DNA from: Pseudomonadota bacterium
GTDB lineage: Bacteria; Pseudomonadota; Alphaproteobacteria; Sphingomonadales; Sphingomonadaceae
Assembly: GCA_020160755.1 (NCBI GenBank)
Contig: JAIUPN010000006.1
Coordinates: 1-64,000, forward strand
DNA length: 64,000 nucleotides
Direction of reading: 5' to 3'
Part shown: one piece after another, positions 7,610-16,517 of the stretch
How positions within the stretch are numbered: the stretch's first letter is position 1
How the letters are laid out: every line of letters starts with the position of its first letter
Made by a program: the position numbers and the translations under genes
Notes under the pieces: model-generated
Told to the model about the DNA's origin: nothing
What the model saw: the letters and a program-made list of their open reading frames with translations, nothing else
Databases searched by the model: none

Positions 7610-10588
7610 TTACTCTCCGGGTTCGGTCGTCGGCACCGATGCGCGAAGCTGCCGGCTATAGAGCCATCCGATCCCGATCAGGCTGAAACCGAGCGCAACG
7701 AACGAACCGATCCGGAGCAATCCTTCGAGCCCCGATGCGTCGAAGACGAACACCTTGCCGACCGCACCCAGCATCAACACGAGCGACGCGATCCGCCAGT
7801 CGCGGCGATGCCCCCGAATTCCCCACAAAAGGAAACCGATCGCAAGCAGCAGGATGAGAAGCGAACGCAGGATATTCTCCGACGGCGCGACGCCGGGTTC
7901 GACGAGCAGGCTGCCGTGGAAAAGCTGGCGCAAGCTGGCCCAGACAAAGGTCGTGACGAGCAGCATCGTCAGCAACTGGGCGCCGCGATCGAGCAGCGCA
8001 GGCGCAGGCGCGAAGGCAATGCCCGTCAGCCGCAAACCGAGCCACGGCAGCAGGAAGAGCGGTACGAGCAGGTTGACGAGCGGCCAGCCGCCGACCGCCT
8101 GTTCCGCCCACAGCGGGTTGTGGAGAATCAGGCCGTAGAAGAGGGCATGTGCCGTCCCGGCGACAATCAGCGCGCGCGCGCCAGTGACGATACCCCGCCG
8201 CCAAAGCAGCCAGCCGAGGCCGATCAACAGCACCTCCCAGACGAGGCGCTGCACGATACCGGTCGTCGCAAAATCGCCGCCGTCGAGCGCGGCAAAGCCG
8301 AGGCGATAGAGCGAGTGGACCGCGACCACCCCGATCGCCCCGGCGATCGCCATCCCCCCGACCAGAAGCCAGCGCGGCAATTTTTCGCGAAGGAGCCAGA
8401 GCGGCGCGCCGCACAGCAGTGCGGGAAGCGCGAGGCGGCGGATCAATTCGCCCGCAGAGAGCGCCGCACCGTCGATCACCATCGGCGCACCGGCGAGCGA
8501 CAAGATCGCCCTGCTCGCCCAGATCGCGACGGGCAACGCTGCCCAGCCGAGCGTGATCGCTGCAAAAACGCCCGCCCCGGTACCGAGCCGGCCGAGACCG
8601 AGGCGCGGCGCCGCGAGCAACAACGCAGCGGCACCCAGCGCTGGTACGAAGACAAGCAGTGATGCGGGAAGCAGTTGGGCCGCGGCGCCATAAGCGAGTG
8701 CCGCCGCAAATCCCTGCCCCAGCCGAAGCACGACGGGCCGTTCGGCGCGGAGCGCGAAGACCAGCGCACCGAGCGCGAGCGCCGCCCAGCGCAAGAAAGC
8801 TTCCGCAGCACCCGCCTCCGTCCCGAAGGCAAGGCGCGGCAATTCATCAAGTGCGCGCGGCGTCGCGACCAACGCGGCGAGCGCGACGCCTAAAAAGCCC
8901 ATCGCGATCCATTCGATCCGGCGATCGCCCGCCGCTTTGCCGAACGGCAACAGCGCCACCGCAACGACGGCAATGGCGACCGCTGCCAGCCAGAACGGCA
9001 GAAGCAGCGCGAGCGCGAGCGCGGCGAGCGCCGCCGCGGTTCCGGTCAACCATGCGAAACGGCTGTCGGCGGCGCGGCCCTCGGCGCGCCAGCCGCGCGC
9101 CAGTCCGGTCGCCGGGAGCACCGCGCCGGCGAGCGCGACGAGTGCAAGCGAACCATCGCGCATGTCCCATAGCTGCCACTTGGCAAGCAGCGGCAACGCG
9201 ATCGCGAGGAAGCAGAGCTCCAACGCGCGGCGCATCGCGCCCAGCGGGGTCCACAGCCGCGCGAGCAACGGCAGGGCGTGGATCAGCGTCAGCGAAATGC
9301 CGATGAGCGTCAGCCAGAAGAGCGTCGGGTCGGGCCACAACGCGATCAGGAGAGCGGACAGCGCGAGGCTGATTGTCGGAACGATCGCCAGCTTCGCCTC
9401 GCGCCAGGCGAGCCACTGCCCGGCAGCGGCGAGCAGCGCGAACAGCCCCCAGTGAAGCGGCGAGAAGCCCGCATAGGCCACAAGCAGCGCAAGTTGCAGC
9501 GCGCCGACGATCGCCGCCGCCGCGCGCAGCAGCGCCGCGCGCGGGCCTTCATAGGCGAAGAGCGGAATGGCAATGCCGAGCAGCAGGACATAGCCGCCGA
9601 TGGACAACGAACCGAGCGTATCGAGTGCGCCGCCGACGAAGATCATCCACACGCTCCACCCCGCGCCGCCCGCGAGCGCGGCGAGCGCGAGCCAGGGCCA
9701 GCGGCGCATCCGCGCGACACCGGTGAGCGCCCCGATCGTCAGCGCAAGATAGACAGCGATGAGCGGGACATTGGGCTCGAGCGCCCCGACGAGCGCCGGC
9801 GCCGCGAGGCCACCCGCGAGCCCGAGGAGCGCGCTGGGCGGGCCGAACCGCAGCGACAGGGCCAGCGCCGCGGCGGTGACGAGCGCCAGTCCGAAAAAGG
9901 CGAGCAGCGGGCCGATCAACCCATAGGCGTTCGCTGCGACCATGATCGCGGCATAAAGCGTCGCGATGCCGGCGCCCGACAGCGCTTGCGGCACGCGGAG
10001 GTCGCGGACCCGCGCTTCGTTGCGCCAGGCATATTCGGCGCCACCGACAAGGCCGAGGCCGAAGAGGATGCCGGCAATCACCTGCACCCCCGGCGTGAAG
10101 ACGCGGGCAAAAAGACCGAGGTCGATCGCATAACGGACGATGAGGACGCCGGCGATCGCCAGCGTGATGCCGCCGGCCCAGATCGGCAGCGTCTTGCCGA
10201 ACAGATCCTCGAACCGCGCCGACAGATTGGCGGGGGCGGCGGCCTTCGCCGGAGCGGCGGGCGTTTTCGGCGCAGGCGCCGGCGGCGGCGATGGCCGGGC
10301 TTCGATCCCGGCCGGCGCAGACGCTGTCTGGCCTTGCTTCTGCGTCATCGCGGGCAATGGCGCGCTGTCCCTCGCTGCCGCGCGCGTCGCTTTCGGCGGC
10401 GTCGTCTCGCTTTGGGGTTCGGCGACTGGCCTGGCCTCGACGACCGGCGCCTTCCGGGTGGCTTGCGCCGCGCCGAACTGACCAACGGCGTCGGCGAGGG
10501 TCTTTTCGGCGCGTTTCAGCCGGGCCCGCGTATCCGACAGCAGCACGCCGAGGATGACGATAGCGAGGAACGCAAAAAGCTCGAACAC
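7610..10588 (-). CDS. DUF2339 family polytopic membrane protein
   Basis: A 992-residue inner-membrane protein. It starts with one transmembrane helix (LFAFLAIVILGVLL), then a short charged coil (RARLKRAEKTLADAV), then a Pro/Ala-rich cytoplasmic linker to about residue 125. The rest is roughly two dozen hydrophobic helices, beginning at LPIWAGGITLAIAGVLIVRYAIDLG, the hallmark start of the DUF2339 membrane domain. The function of this family is not known. It stands alone, with a 226-bp gap upstream in which I see no gene. Confidence 0.85.
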   Translation of the reverse strand: MFELFAFLAIVILGVLLSDTRARLKRAEKTLADAVGQFGAAQATRKAPVVEARPVAEPQSETTPPKATRAAARDSAPLPAMTQKQGQTASAPAGIEARPSPPPAPAPKTPAAPAKAAAPANLSARFEDLFGKTLPIWAGGITLAIAGVLIVRYAIDLGLFARVFTPGVQVIAGILFGLGLVGGAEYAWRNEARVRDLRVPQALSGAGIATLYAAIMVAANAYGLIGPLLAFFGLALVTAAALALSLRFGPPSALLGLAGGLAAPALVGALEPNVPLIAVYLALTIGALTGVARMRRWPWLALAALAGGAGWSVWMIFVGGALDTLGSLSIGGYVLLLGIAIPLFAYEGPRAALLRAAAAIVGALQLALLVAYAGFSPLHWGLFALLAAAGQWLAWREAKLAIVPTISLALSALLIALWPDPTLFWLTLIGISLTLIHALPLLARLWTPLGAMRRALELCFLAIALPLLAKWQLWDMRDGSLALVALAGAVLPATGLARGWRAEGRAADSRFAWLTGTAAALAALALALLLPFWLAAVAIAVVAVALLPFGKAAGDRRIEWIAMGFLGVALAALVATPRALDELPRLAFGTEAGAAEAFLRWAALALGALVFALRAERPVVLRLGQGFAAALAYGAAAQLLPASLLVFVPALGAAALLLAAPRLGLGRLGTGAGVFAAITLGWAALPVAIWASRAILSLAGAPMVIDGAALSAGELIRRLALPALLCGAPLWLLREKLPRWLLVGGMAIAGAIGVVAVHSLYRLGFAALDGGDFATTGIVQRLVWEVLLIGLGWLLWRRGIVTGARALIVAGTAHALFYGLILHNPLWAEQAVGGWPLVNLLVPLFLLPWLGLRLTGIAFAPAPALLDRGAQLLTMLLVTTFVWASLRQLFHGSLLVEPGVAPSENILRSLLILLLAIGFLLWGIRGHRRDWRIASLVLMLGAVGKVFVFDASGLEGLLRIGSFVALGFSLIGIGWLYSRQLRASVPTTEPGE

Positions 10589-10814
10589 CTATGCTGCTCC
10601 GGAGTCCGACAGGATCATTGGTCCCCGACTTGTTCCGAGCGGTGTGCTTTGCATTCCCATTCCCTCAAGGCCGAAGCGACCTTTAGATTCACCGCCAGCA
10701 TATGCCCGAAGTCGCGCCGTGCAATAGCGCACGCCAAAAGCCACGCGCAGGCAGGGTCAAACGGGCGGCTTCGCGTTCGGTTGCGCACCCGCGCCCGATC
10801 GGCGCGCGGCTATG

Positions 10815-11567
10815 TCAGTATCGGCCCGAAAGCAGGGCGCCGCCGCCGGGGATCTCGGTCGAAAGGCCGAGCCGCGCCAGCATCTGGTGCGCGGTGCATA
10901 TCGCCGCCGACACGACGGGAATGCCGATTGCATCCTCGATCTTCTGGACCGACGGCAGCGACGGCATCTGGACGCATGCCGAAAGGACGAGCGCGTCGAT
11001 GCCGGTCAGGTCGAGCCTTTTGTAATGGTCGAGCAGGTTCGCCGGGTCTTGCGCCGCGACCTCCAGATTGTCAGGAATTTCGAGAGCTAGCCAGTCGCTT
11101 ACCTCGACACCTTCATTCCGGATGTAGGAAACGACCATCTGCGTCAGTGGCTTCATATACGGCGCGACGAGCGCGATGCGTTTCGCCTGCAGCGTCTTCA
11201 GTCCCTCGACCAGCGCACCCGCGCTGGTGACGACGGGTGCGGCATGGCCGTTCTCGACCGTGCGCTGGTGCAGCCGCGCCTCGGACACGCGGTGATAGCC
11301 CTCGCCCATGCTCATGATCGCGACGAGGCAGGCATAGCCGAGCACGTCGACTGCGGCGTCGGACAGTTCGAGCGCGCAGCGATCGGAGTCGGCGTCCATC
11401 GCCGCCAGCTCCTCCTTCGTCACCTTCTTCATCCGCATCCGCGACGAGTGGAAGGTGAAGCGTTCGGGCGCGATGCCCTCGCGAGCACGGAGCAGCGCGG
11501 GGATTTCGGTTTCCATCGTGACGTTCGAGCTGGGCACGATCTGCCCGATACGGATGGGTCGTGTCAT
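10815..11567 (-). CDS. maiA: Maleate cis-trans isomerase
   Basis: A 250-residue member of the Asp/Glu racemase superfamily. Two cysteines sit in the positions used by maleate isomerase: the first in YACLVAIMSMGEGYHR and the second in VLSACVQMPSL. The first context is characteristic of maleate isomerases rather than arylmalonate decarboxylases. It would convert maleate to fumarate in the cytoplasm without cofactor. ATG at 11567 is chosen because GAGGTG lies just upstream, overlapping the stop of the FAH gene. As the last gene of the aromatic operon it shows that the pathway passes through maleate and ends in the TCA cycle. Confidence 0.82.
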   Translation of the reverse strand: MTRPIRIGQIVPSSNVTMETEIPALLRAREGIAPERFTFHSSRMRMKKVTKEELAAMDADSDRCALELSDAAVDVLGYACLVAIMSMGEGYHRVSEARLHQRTVENGHAAPVVTSAGALVEGLKTLQAKRIALVAPYMKPLTQMVVSYIRNEGVEVSDWLALEIPDNLEVAAQDPANLLDHYKRLDLTGIDALVLSACVQMPSLPSVQKIEDAIGIPVVSAAICTAHQMLARLGLSTEIPGGGALLSGRY

Positions 11568-11577
11568 ATCGCGCACC

Positions 11578-12486
11578 TCAGACCGCGACGATCGGATTGC
11601 GCAGCGTGCCGATACCCTCAACGGTGCATTCGACGACGTCGCCCGGCCACATGAATTCCTGTGGGTTACGCCCCGCGCCGACGCCCGCCGGGGTGCCGGT
11701 GGCGATGATGTCGCCGGGTTCCAGCGTCATCACGCTGGAAATATCGGCGATGAGCTGCGGTACGTTGAACAACATGAAGCGCGTGTTGCTCTTCTGCTTT
11801 TCGACCCCGTTCACATGGGTCAGGATATTGAGGTTGTGCGGATCGCCGATCTCGTCGGCGGTGACGATGCACGGCCCCATCGGCGCGAAGCTGTCCTGCC
11901 CCTTCGACACGATCCATTGCCCCGCGCGGCGGCAATCGCGCGCCGACACGTCGTTGATCACGGTATAGCCGAACACATGGTTCAGCGCATCGCCCTCGGC
12001 GACATGGCGCGCGGTGCTGCCGATAATCACCGCGAGCTCGGTTTCCCAGTCGAGCTGCTGCGTCACCTTCGCATTGTGGCGGATCGGGTCGTTCCAAGCG
12101 ACGACTGCGGTCGGCGGCTTCGAAAAGATCACCGGCTGCTGCGGCAGCTCGTTCGACGTGTCGAGTGAGCGTGCCGATTCAGCGACATGCTCGGTATAGT
12201 TGAGGCCGATCCCGAAGATGTTCTTGCGCGGGCGCGGGATCGGCGCAAGCAGGGTCACATTGCCCTCGGGCAGCGAGGTGCCGACGAGATCCGCGGCGGT
12301 AGCCGCGGTGACGGCTTCCTTGAGGAAGCGGAGCGCAACGGGGCCCAAGTCGATGAAATCGAGCATCGTCGACGGCAGATCGTGGCCGATCGCATCGCCG
12401 AAATATTCGACGTCGATCACGAGTCCGTCGTGGAGAAGGCCGAGCCGCGGTTCGGTCTCGACGGTGCGATAGGTGACGAAGCGCAT
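11578..12486 (-). CDS. Fumarylacetoacetate hydrolase family enzyme (maleyl/fumarylpyruvate hydrolase type)
   Basis: A 302-residue FAH-family hydrolase. Visible signatures are GIGLNYTEHVAESARS, the metal ligands in DWETELAVIIG, NDVSARD, and the C-terminal glycine-rich GTPAGVGAGR. Such enzymes cleave C-C bonds of acylpyruvates with a bound divalent metal. Placed between a gentisate-type ring-cleavage dioxygenase and a maleate isomerase, it is best read as hydrolysing a maleylpyruvate-like product to maleate plus pyruvate (inference). The start ATG at 12486 begins the conserved MRFVTYRT; an upstream open extension is not conserved-looking and is ignored. Confidence 0.83.
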   Translation of the reverse strand: MRFVTYRTVETEPRLGLLHDGLVIDVEYFGDAIGHDLPSTMLDFIDLGPVALRFLKEAVTAATAADLVGTSLPEGNVTLLAPIPRPRKNIFGIGLNYTEHVAESARSLDTSNELPQQPVIFSKPPTAVVAWNDPIRHNAKVTQQLDWETELAVIIGSTARHVAEGDALNHVFGYTVINDVSARDCRRAGQWIVSKGQDSFAPMGPCIVTADEIGDPHNLNILTHVNGVEKQKSNTRFMLFNVPQLIADISSVMTLEPGDIIATGTPAGVGAGRNPQEFMWPGDVVECTVEGIGTLRNPIVAV

Positions 12487-12506
12487 TTTCTGTCCTGTCT
12501 CAAAAA

Positions 12507-13643
12507 TCAGGCGGGCTGGTGACCGCCATGGTCGGAATAGGGTTCCTCGATCCGGACGCCGAGCGCCTCCATCACGGGGAAATCGTTGAACGAGAAGAGG
12601 AAGGCCTCTTCGGACGGATCGAGATTGACATGTTCGTGCCACACCCACGCGGGCACGCAGAAAATGTCATGCGTCCCCCAATCGAACCGCTCGCCGCCGA
12701 TGATCGAATAACCGCGCCCGCTCGCCACATTATAGACGACGTTTCCGGTGTGGCGGTGTGCCTTGCCGCGGAAGCCGGGTTTGAGCATCTGCATATGCGC
12801 GCCCATCGTCTGAAGCGCCCAGCCGCCCGTCAGCGGGTTCGAATAGCGCACCATATGCCCGTCGAACGGCGTGCCGTCGGACACTTTGGCGAGGTTCCAC
12901 AGCGCATCGCGCGTCGCTTCCCAGCGATAGACCATCACCGGCGAATAGGGCTTTTCCCACGCGGGCACGCCTTCGGGCCGCAGCCCCGCACCACCATAGC
13001 TCAGCGGCAGGTCGTCGGCGGGGAATGCCGCCGTTTGCGCGGGCTGGTCGTACACCGCGTAGAAATTGGTCTCGAGGCTGTTCATCAGCGGAATGTCGAG
13101 CCCGTCCTGCCAGATCGACACCTCGCCTTCGGCGACGACGCCATGGTCGTGCCAGGCGCCGTTGGGGGTCAGCACATAATCATTGGCGCCCAAGGTGATG
13201 TGGTGCCCGTCGACGACCGTATAAGCGCCCTTCCCTTCCATGATGAAGCGGTGCGCCGAGGCGGTATGCCGGTGCGCGGGAGTGATCTCGCCGGGGCGCA
13301 TCGCCTGCATCCCGCTGAACAGCCAGCCGCACACCGCGACATTCTCGCGTCCCGCGTCGCTGTCGTTGAGCAAAGTCACGACGCGGCGCCCCGCTTCCTC
13401 GGGCTTCACCAGATCGAGTGCGCGCAGGCACATGTCGCGCATGTCGGCGTAGCGCCAGAGCGTCGGGCGATAGCGCGTTTCGGGCTCCCACGGCTCGATC
13501 GCATTGGCGCGCTTCCAGAAGGCGCCGGCGTTGCGTCTGGCGAGTTCCTCGTAGAACGCTTCGAGTTCGGGCGTATCGGTCACGCGCGCGCGTCCGAGCA
13601 CATCGTCGCGCGGGTCGATGATCGTGCTGTTGCCTGCCATCAT
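12507..13643 (-). CDS. Gentisate 1,2-dioxygenase-type bicupin dioxygenase
   Basis: A 378-residue ring-cleavage dioxygenase of the gentisate / salicylate / 1-hydroxy-2-naphthoate dioxygenase family. The N-terminal cupin has the iron-binding histidines in TPAHRHTASAHRFIMEG and the tail HDH in NGAWHDHG. The C-terminal cupin has FRGKAHRHTGNVVYNV and WVWHEHVN. The family inserts O2 between the carboxyl-bearing and the neighbouring hydroxyl- (or amino-) bearing carbons. No gene for gentisate formation is nearby, while kynureninase upstream makes an anthranilate, so an aminobenzoate substrate is possible (see findings). The ATG at 13643 overlaps the nitrilase stop (ATGA) and has GGAG 6-9 nt upstream. 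Confidence 0.82.
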   Translation of the reverse strand: MMAGNSTIIDPRDDVLGRARVTDTPELEAFYEELARRNAGAFWKRANAIEPWEPETRYRPTLWRYADMRDMCLRALDLVKPEEAGRRVVTLLNDSDAGRENVAVCGWLFSGMQAMRPGEITPAHRHTASAHRFIMEGKGAYTVVDGHHITLGANDYVLTPNGAWHDHGVVAEGEVSIWQDGLDIPLMNSLETNFYAVYDQPAQTAAFPADDLPLSYGGAGLRPEGVPAWEKPYSPVMVYRWEATRDALWNLAKVSDGTPFDGHMVRYSNPLTGGWALQTMGAHMQMLKPGFRGKAHRHTGNVVYNVASGRGYSIIGGERFDWGTHDIFCVPAWVWHEHVNLDPSEEAFLFSFNDFPVMEALGVRIEEPYSDHGGHQPA

Positions 13644-14653
13644 GACGTCTCCTCGTCGGGGTCGACGGGCTGCGGCGCGTCGACAAACAGGGCCGACGCG
13701 CGGGGAGTCCGGTCGACCGTCAGGTTGAAGATGTCGAAGCGGTTATAGCCGCCGATGATGTCGTGCATCAGCTTGGGGCGGATGCATTCGCCAAGGTCGA
13801 TATCGGCGTAGACGATACCCTCTTCGTCGATCAGCGCCTCACCGACCAGATTGCCATGCGGGTCGATCACGCCCGAAAAGGCGCTGTTCGGGCGCGACAA
13901 CAGGTCGCGGTTCTGCGGACGCCCTTCGGACATCGCTGCGATGATCTCGTCGCTCACCGCCGAACAGGCGACAATCGTGAACACCTTGCCCTCGAAGCTG
14001 TGTGCTGTCGCGCGAATCTTGATCGCCTCGGCCATATTGTACGACGCGGGTGCGACGGGCAGCGCGATATAATTGGCGACATGGACGAGCTCGCCCTGCG
14101 ACAGCAGCGCGAAGCGCGCGAGCGTGTTGGTATTCTCGCCGCACGCGAGCGTGCCGAGCGGCCCGACCGGCGTGTCGTAGACGCGGATCGAGCTGCCATC
14201 GCCGCCGGCCCAGGTCAGCTTTTCGGCCCAGGTCGGCACGAGCTTGCGGTGGCGCCCAAGCAAGCTGCCATCAGCGCCGATAATGAGGTTGGTGTTGTAG
14301 AGCGTGCCGACGCTGACCGGATCGCGCTCGTTGATCCCGATGACGACGGTGCAACCATGGTCGCGCGCCGCGGCGCACAGCGCGGCGACCTCGGAGCCGT
14401 CCACCGGCACCGACGCGCGATAGAGGCGCTCGTGCCATTCGGCCCCCTCGATCGGCGTCATCAGCCAGTTCCAGTAGGGATAGGCGGAAACGAATACCTC
14501 GGGGAAGGCGACGAGCTGCGCGCCATTCCCCGCCGCCTCGGCGATCAACGCGCATGCCTTGTCGACCGTGCGCGCAGTGTCGAGAAAGACCGGCGCGGCC
14601 TGCACCGCGGCAACGCGCGACCTGGGCAGGAAGGGTGCCGACACGTCGCTCAT
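13640..14653 (-). CDS. Nitrilase (carbon-nitrogen hydrolase superfamily)
   Basis: A 337-residue enzyme with a complete nitrilase catalytic triad: Glu52 in AFPEVF, Lys137 in GRHRKLVPT and Cys171 in LACGENTN. The CGENTN context is that of true nitrilases (branch 1) rather than of amidases. It would hydrolyse a C-N bond, releasing ammonia. Why a nitrilase sits inside a tryptophan-degradation operon is not obvious: indole-3-acetonitrile or a nitrogen-containing ring-cleavage product are candidates. Start and stop both overlap the neighbouring genes by ATGA, so it belongs to the operon. Confidence 0.85.
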   Translation of the reverse strand: MSDVSAPFLPRSRVAAVQAAPVFLDTARTVDKACALIAEAAGNGAQLVAFPEVFVSAYPYWNWLMTPIEGAEWHERLYRASVPVDGSEVAALCAAARDHGCTVVIGINERDPVSVGTLYNTNLIIGADGSLLGRHRKLVPTWAEKLTWAGGDGSSIRVYDTPVGPLGTLACGENTNTLARFALLSQGELVHVANYIALPVAPASYNMAEAIKIRATAHSFEGKVFTIVACSAVSDEIIAAMSEGRPQNRDLLSRPNSAFSGVIDPHGNLVGEALIDEEGIVYADIDLGECIRPKLMHDIIGGYNRFDIFNLTVDRTPRASALFVDAPQPVDPDEETS

Positions 14654-15891
14654 GTTACCGCTGCCCGCTGATGATATTGCGGCTTGTCCCACGCGCGCGT
14701 CGCGCAAACCGTTTCGAGCCGCCGGGCGGTTTCGACGATGTCGCTGTAACGCAGGTAAAGCGGCGTCAGCCCGAACCGCAAAATGTCGGGCGCACGGAAG
14801 TCCGCAATGACGTCAAATTCCTTGAGCGCCTGGACGATCTCGTACCCCTGCGGATGCGCATAAGCCACCTGGCTGCCGCGTGTCGCATGGTCCTGCGTCG
14901 TCACGAGTTCGAAGCCATAGGCGTCGCACAAAGGCCGCATATGCTCGATGAAGAGGTCGCCGAGCGCGAGCGACTTGCGGCGAATTTCGGTCATGTCGGC
15001 TTCGAGCATCAGGTCGACGCCGACCTCGAGCGCGGACAGGCCGAGCACTGGCGGGGTACCGCACTGGAAGCGTTCGATCCCCGCGGCGGGGTCATAATCT
15101 TCCTCGAATTCGAACGGTCGTGCGTGGCCGAACCAGCCCGACAGCACGGGCGTGGCGGCATGATGCCGCGCGGCGGCGAACAGGTAGGCGGGCGCGCCGG
15201 GGCCGCCGTTGAGGAATTTGTATCCGCAGCCGATCGCGAAATCGGCGTTGGCGCCGTTGAGGTCGACCGGGATTGCGCCCGCGCTGTGGCTCAAATCCCA
15301 AACGACAAGCGCGCCGACGTCGTGCGCGCGCTTGGTGATCGCCGCCATGTCGCGGACACGCCCCGATTTGTAATGGACCTGCGTCAGCAGCAGCACCGCG
15401 ACGTCTTCGTCGAGCGCATCGATGACCGCATCGGGCGCCACGGTGACCGCCTTGACCCGCCCGCCCGAAAAGGCCTCGATCCCCTGCATCATATAGACGT
15501 CGGTCGGGAAGTTTGTCGCTTCGGACAGGATCACGCTCCGTTCACGCCGCAATGAAAGTGCAGCCGTCAACGCCTTGAAGATATTTACCGAAGTCGAATC
15601 GGTTGCGACGATCTCGCCCGCGTTCGCACCGATCAGCCGCCCGATCTTGTCGCCGATACGCCGCGGCGCGGTCGACCATTCGGCGCCGAGCCACGAAGTG
15701 ATCAGTCCCTCGCCCCATTCGCTGCCGACAACCTCGGCAAGCCGGTCGCCGGTCGCCCTGGGCAGCGCGCCGAGCGAATTGCCGTCGAGATAGATGAGGC
15801 CTTCGCGCAGGTGAAAGCGATCGCGGAACAGGGCGAGCGGATCGGCCGCGTCGAGCGCCGATACATCGGTGGCACATATCGTGTCGGTCAT
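14650..15891 (-). CDS. kynU: Kynureninase
   Basis: A 413-residue PLP enzyme of the aminotransferase class V fold. The PLP lysine is Lys225 in CGYKFLNGGPGAPAY, the PLP-binding aspartate lies in VVWDLSHSAG, and the N-terminal YLDGNSLGALP is the family substrate-binding loop. It cleaves kynurenine (or hydroxylated kynurenines) to an anthranilate plus alanine. Length matches bacterial KynU. It overlaps both the upstream formamidase (ATG at 15891) and the downstream nitrilase by ATGA. Confidence 0.93.
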   Translation of the reverse strand: MTDTICATDVSALDAADPLALFRDRFHLREGLIYLDGNSLGALPRATGDRLAEVVGSEWGEGLITSWLGAEWSTAPRRIGDKIGRLIGANAGEIVATDSTSVNIFKALTAALSLRRERSVILSEATNFPTDVYMMQGIEAFSGGRVKAVTVAPDAVIDALDEDVAVLLLTQVHYKSGRVRDMAAITKRAHDVGALVVWDLSHSAGAIPVDLNGANADFAIGCGYKFLNGGPGAPAYLFAAARHHAATPVLSGWFGHARPFEFEEDYDPAAGIERFQCGTPPVLGLSALEVGVDLMLEADMTEIRRKSLALGDLFIEHMRPLCDAYGFELVTTQDHATRGSQVAYAHPQGYEIVQALKEFDVIADFRAPDILRFGLTPLYLRYSDIVETARRLETVCATRAWDKPQYHQRAAVT

Positions 15892-16517
15892 GCGATTTCC
15901 CTCAGGATGGCCCGTACCGGGCTGGCGTCGGCGCCGACGATGCGGAGCGGCAGCGCGACGAGTTCGTAGCGTCCGGGCGGCACGTCATCGAGCACCAGCC
16001 CTTCCAATATCCGCATATCGGCCGCCTTCACCGCCTGATGCGCGTCGAGCGTCTTCGACTGTTCGGGGTCGAGCGAGGCGGCGTCGGTGCCGATCAGCCG
16101 CACGCCCGTCGCGCCAAGCCGCGCGATCACATCGCTGGCAATCGCGGTGAAATCGCTGTCCCATTGCTCGTGCGGGAAGCGCTCATAGGTGCGCAGCAAC
16201 ACTCGCTCTGCGCCCTCGATCGCGGTCCAGTCGACATCGGCAATCTCGACCCGGCCGCGCGCATGGCGCATGTCGAGCAGCACGCACGGTCCGATATAGG
16301 CGCCCAGATCGCAGTCGGCCGACGACGCGCCGTCATTGGCATAATGCAGCGGCGCATCGCCATGCGTGCCCGCGTGCAGCGGCGTGAACATGCCGCCGAC
16401 ATTGACCGGACAGCCGTCGCCGATCACTGCGTGGCGATGCAGCGCAAAAGCGGGCTCGCCCGGCCACACCGGCACGCCGGCGTGGAGCGGCTGCGAAATG
16501 TCCCAGATGCGGCTCAT
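15888..16517 (-). CDS. kynB: Kynurenine formamidase (arylformamidase)
   Basis: A 209-residue cyclase-fold metal hydrolase with the diagnostic HxGTHxDxPxH motif at residues 48-58 (HAGTHGDAPLH). It hydrolyses N-formylkynurenine to kynurenine plus formate, the second step of the kynurenine pathway. The start ATG at 16517 overlaps the TDO stop by ATGA and gives the typical N-terminus MSRIWDISQPL; the frame is open further upstream inside the TDO gene, but that stretch is a shadow. Confidence 0.94.
   Translation of the reverse strand: MSRIWDISQPLHAGVPVWPGEPAFALHRHAVIGDGCPVNVGGMFTPLHAGTHGDAPLHYANDGASSADCDLGAYIGPCVLLDMRHARGRVEIADVDWTAIEGAERVLLRTYERFPHEQWDSDFTAIASDVIARLGATGVRLIGTDAASLDPEQSKTLDAHQAVKAADMRILEGLVLDDVPPGRYELVALPLRIVGADASPVRAILREIA

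Noticed and set aside
9278..11230. A 650-codon plus-strand frame opposite the DUF2339 gene and maleate isomerase gene
   Set aside because: No signal peptide, domain or codon pattern of a real protein; runs across two real genes.
12507..13643. Naming the bicupin enzyme outright as gentisate 1,2-dioxygenase (gtdA)
   Set aside because: The family covers gentisate, salicylate, hydroxynaphthoate and aminosalicylate cleavage, and the operon points to an aminobenzoate, so the substrate is left open.
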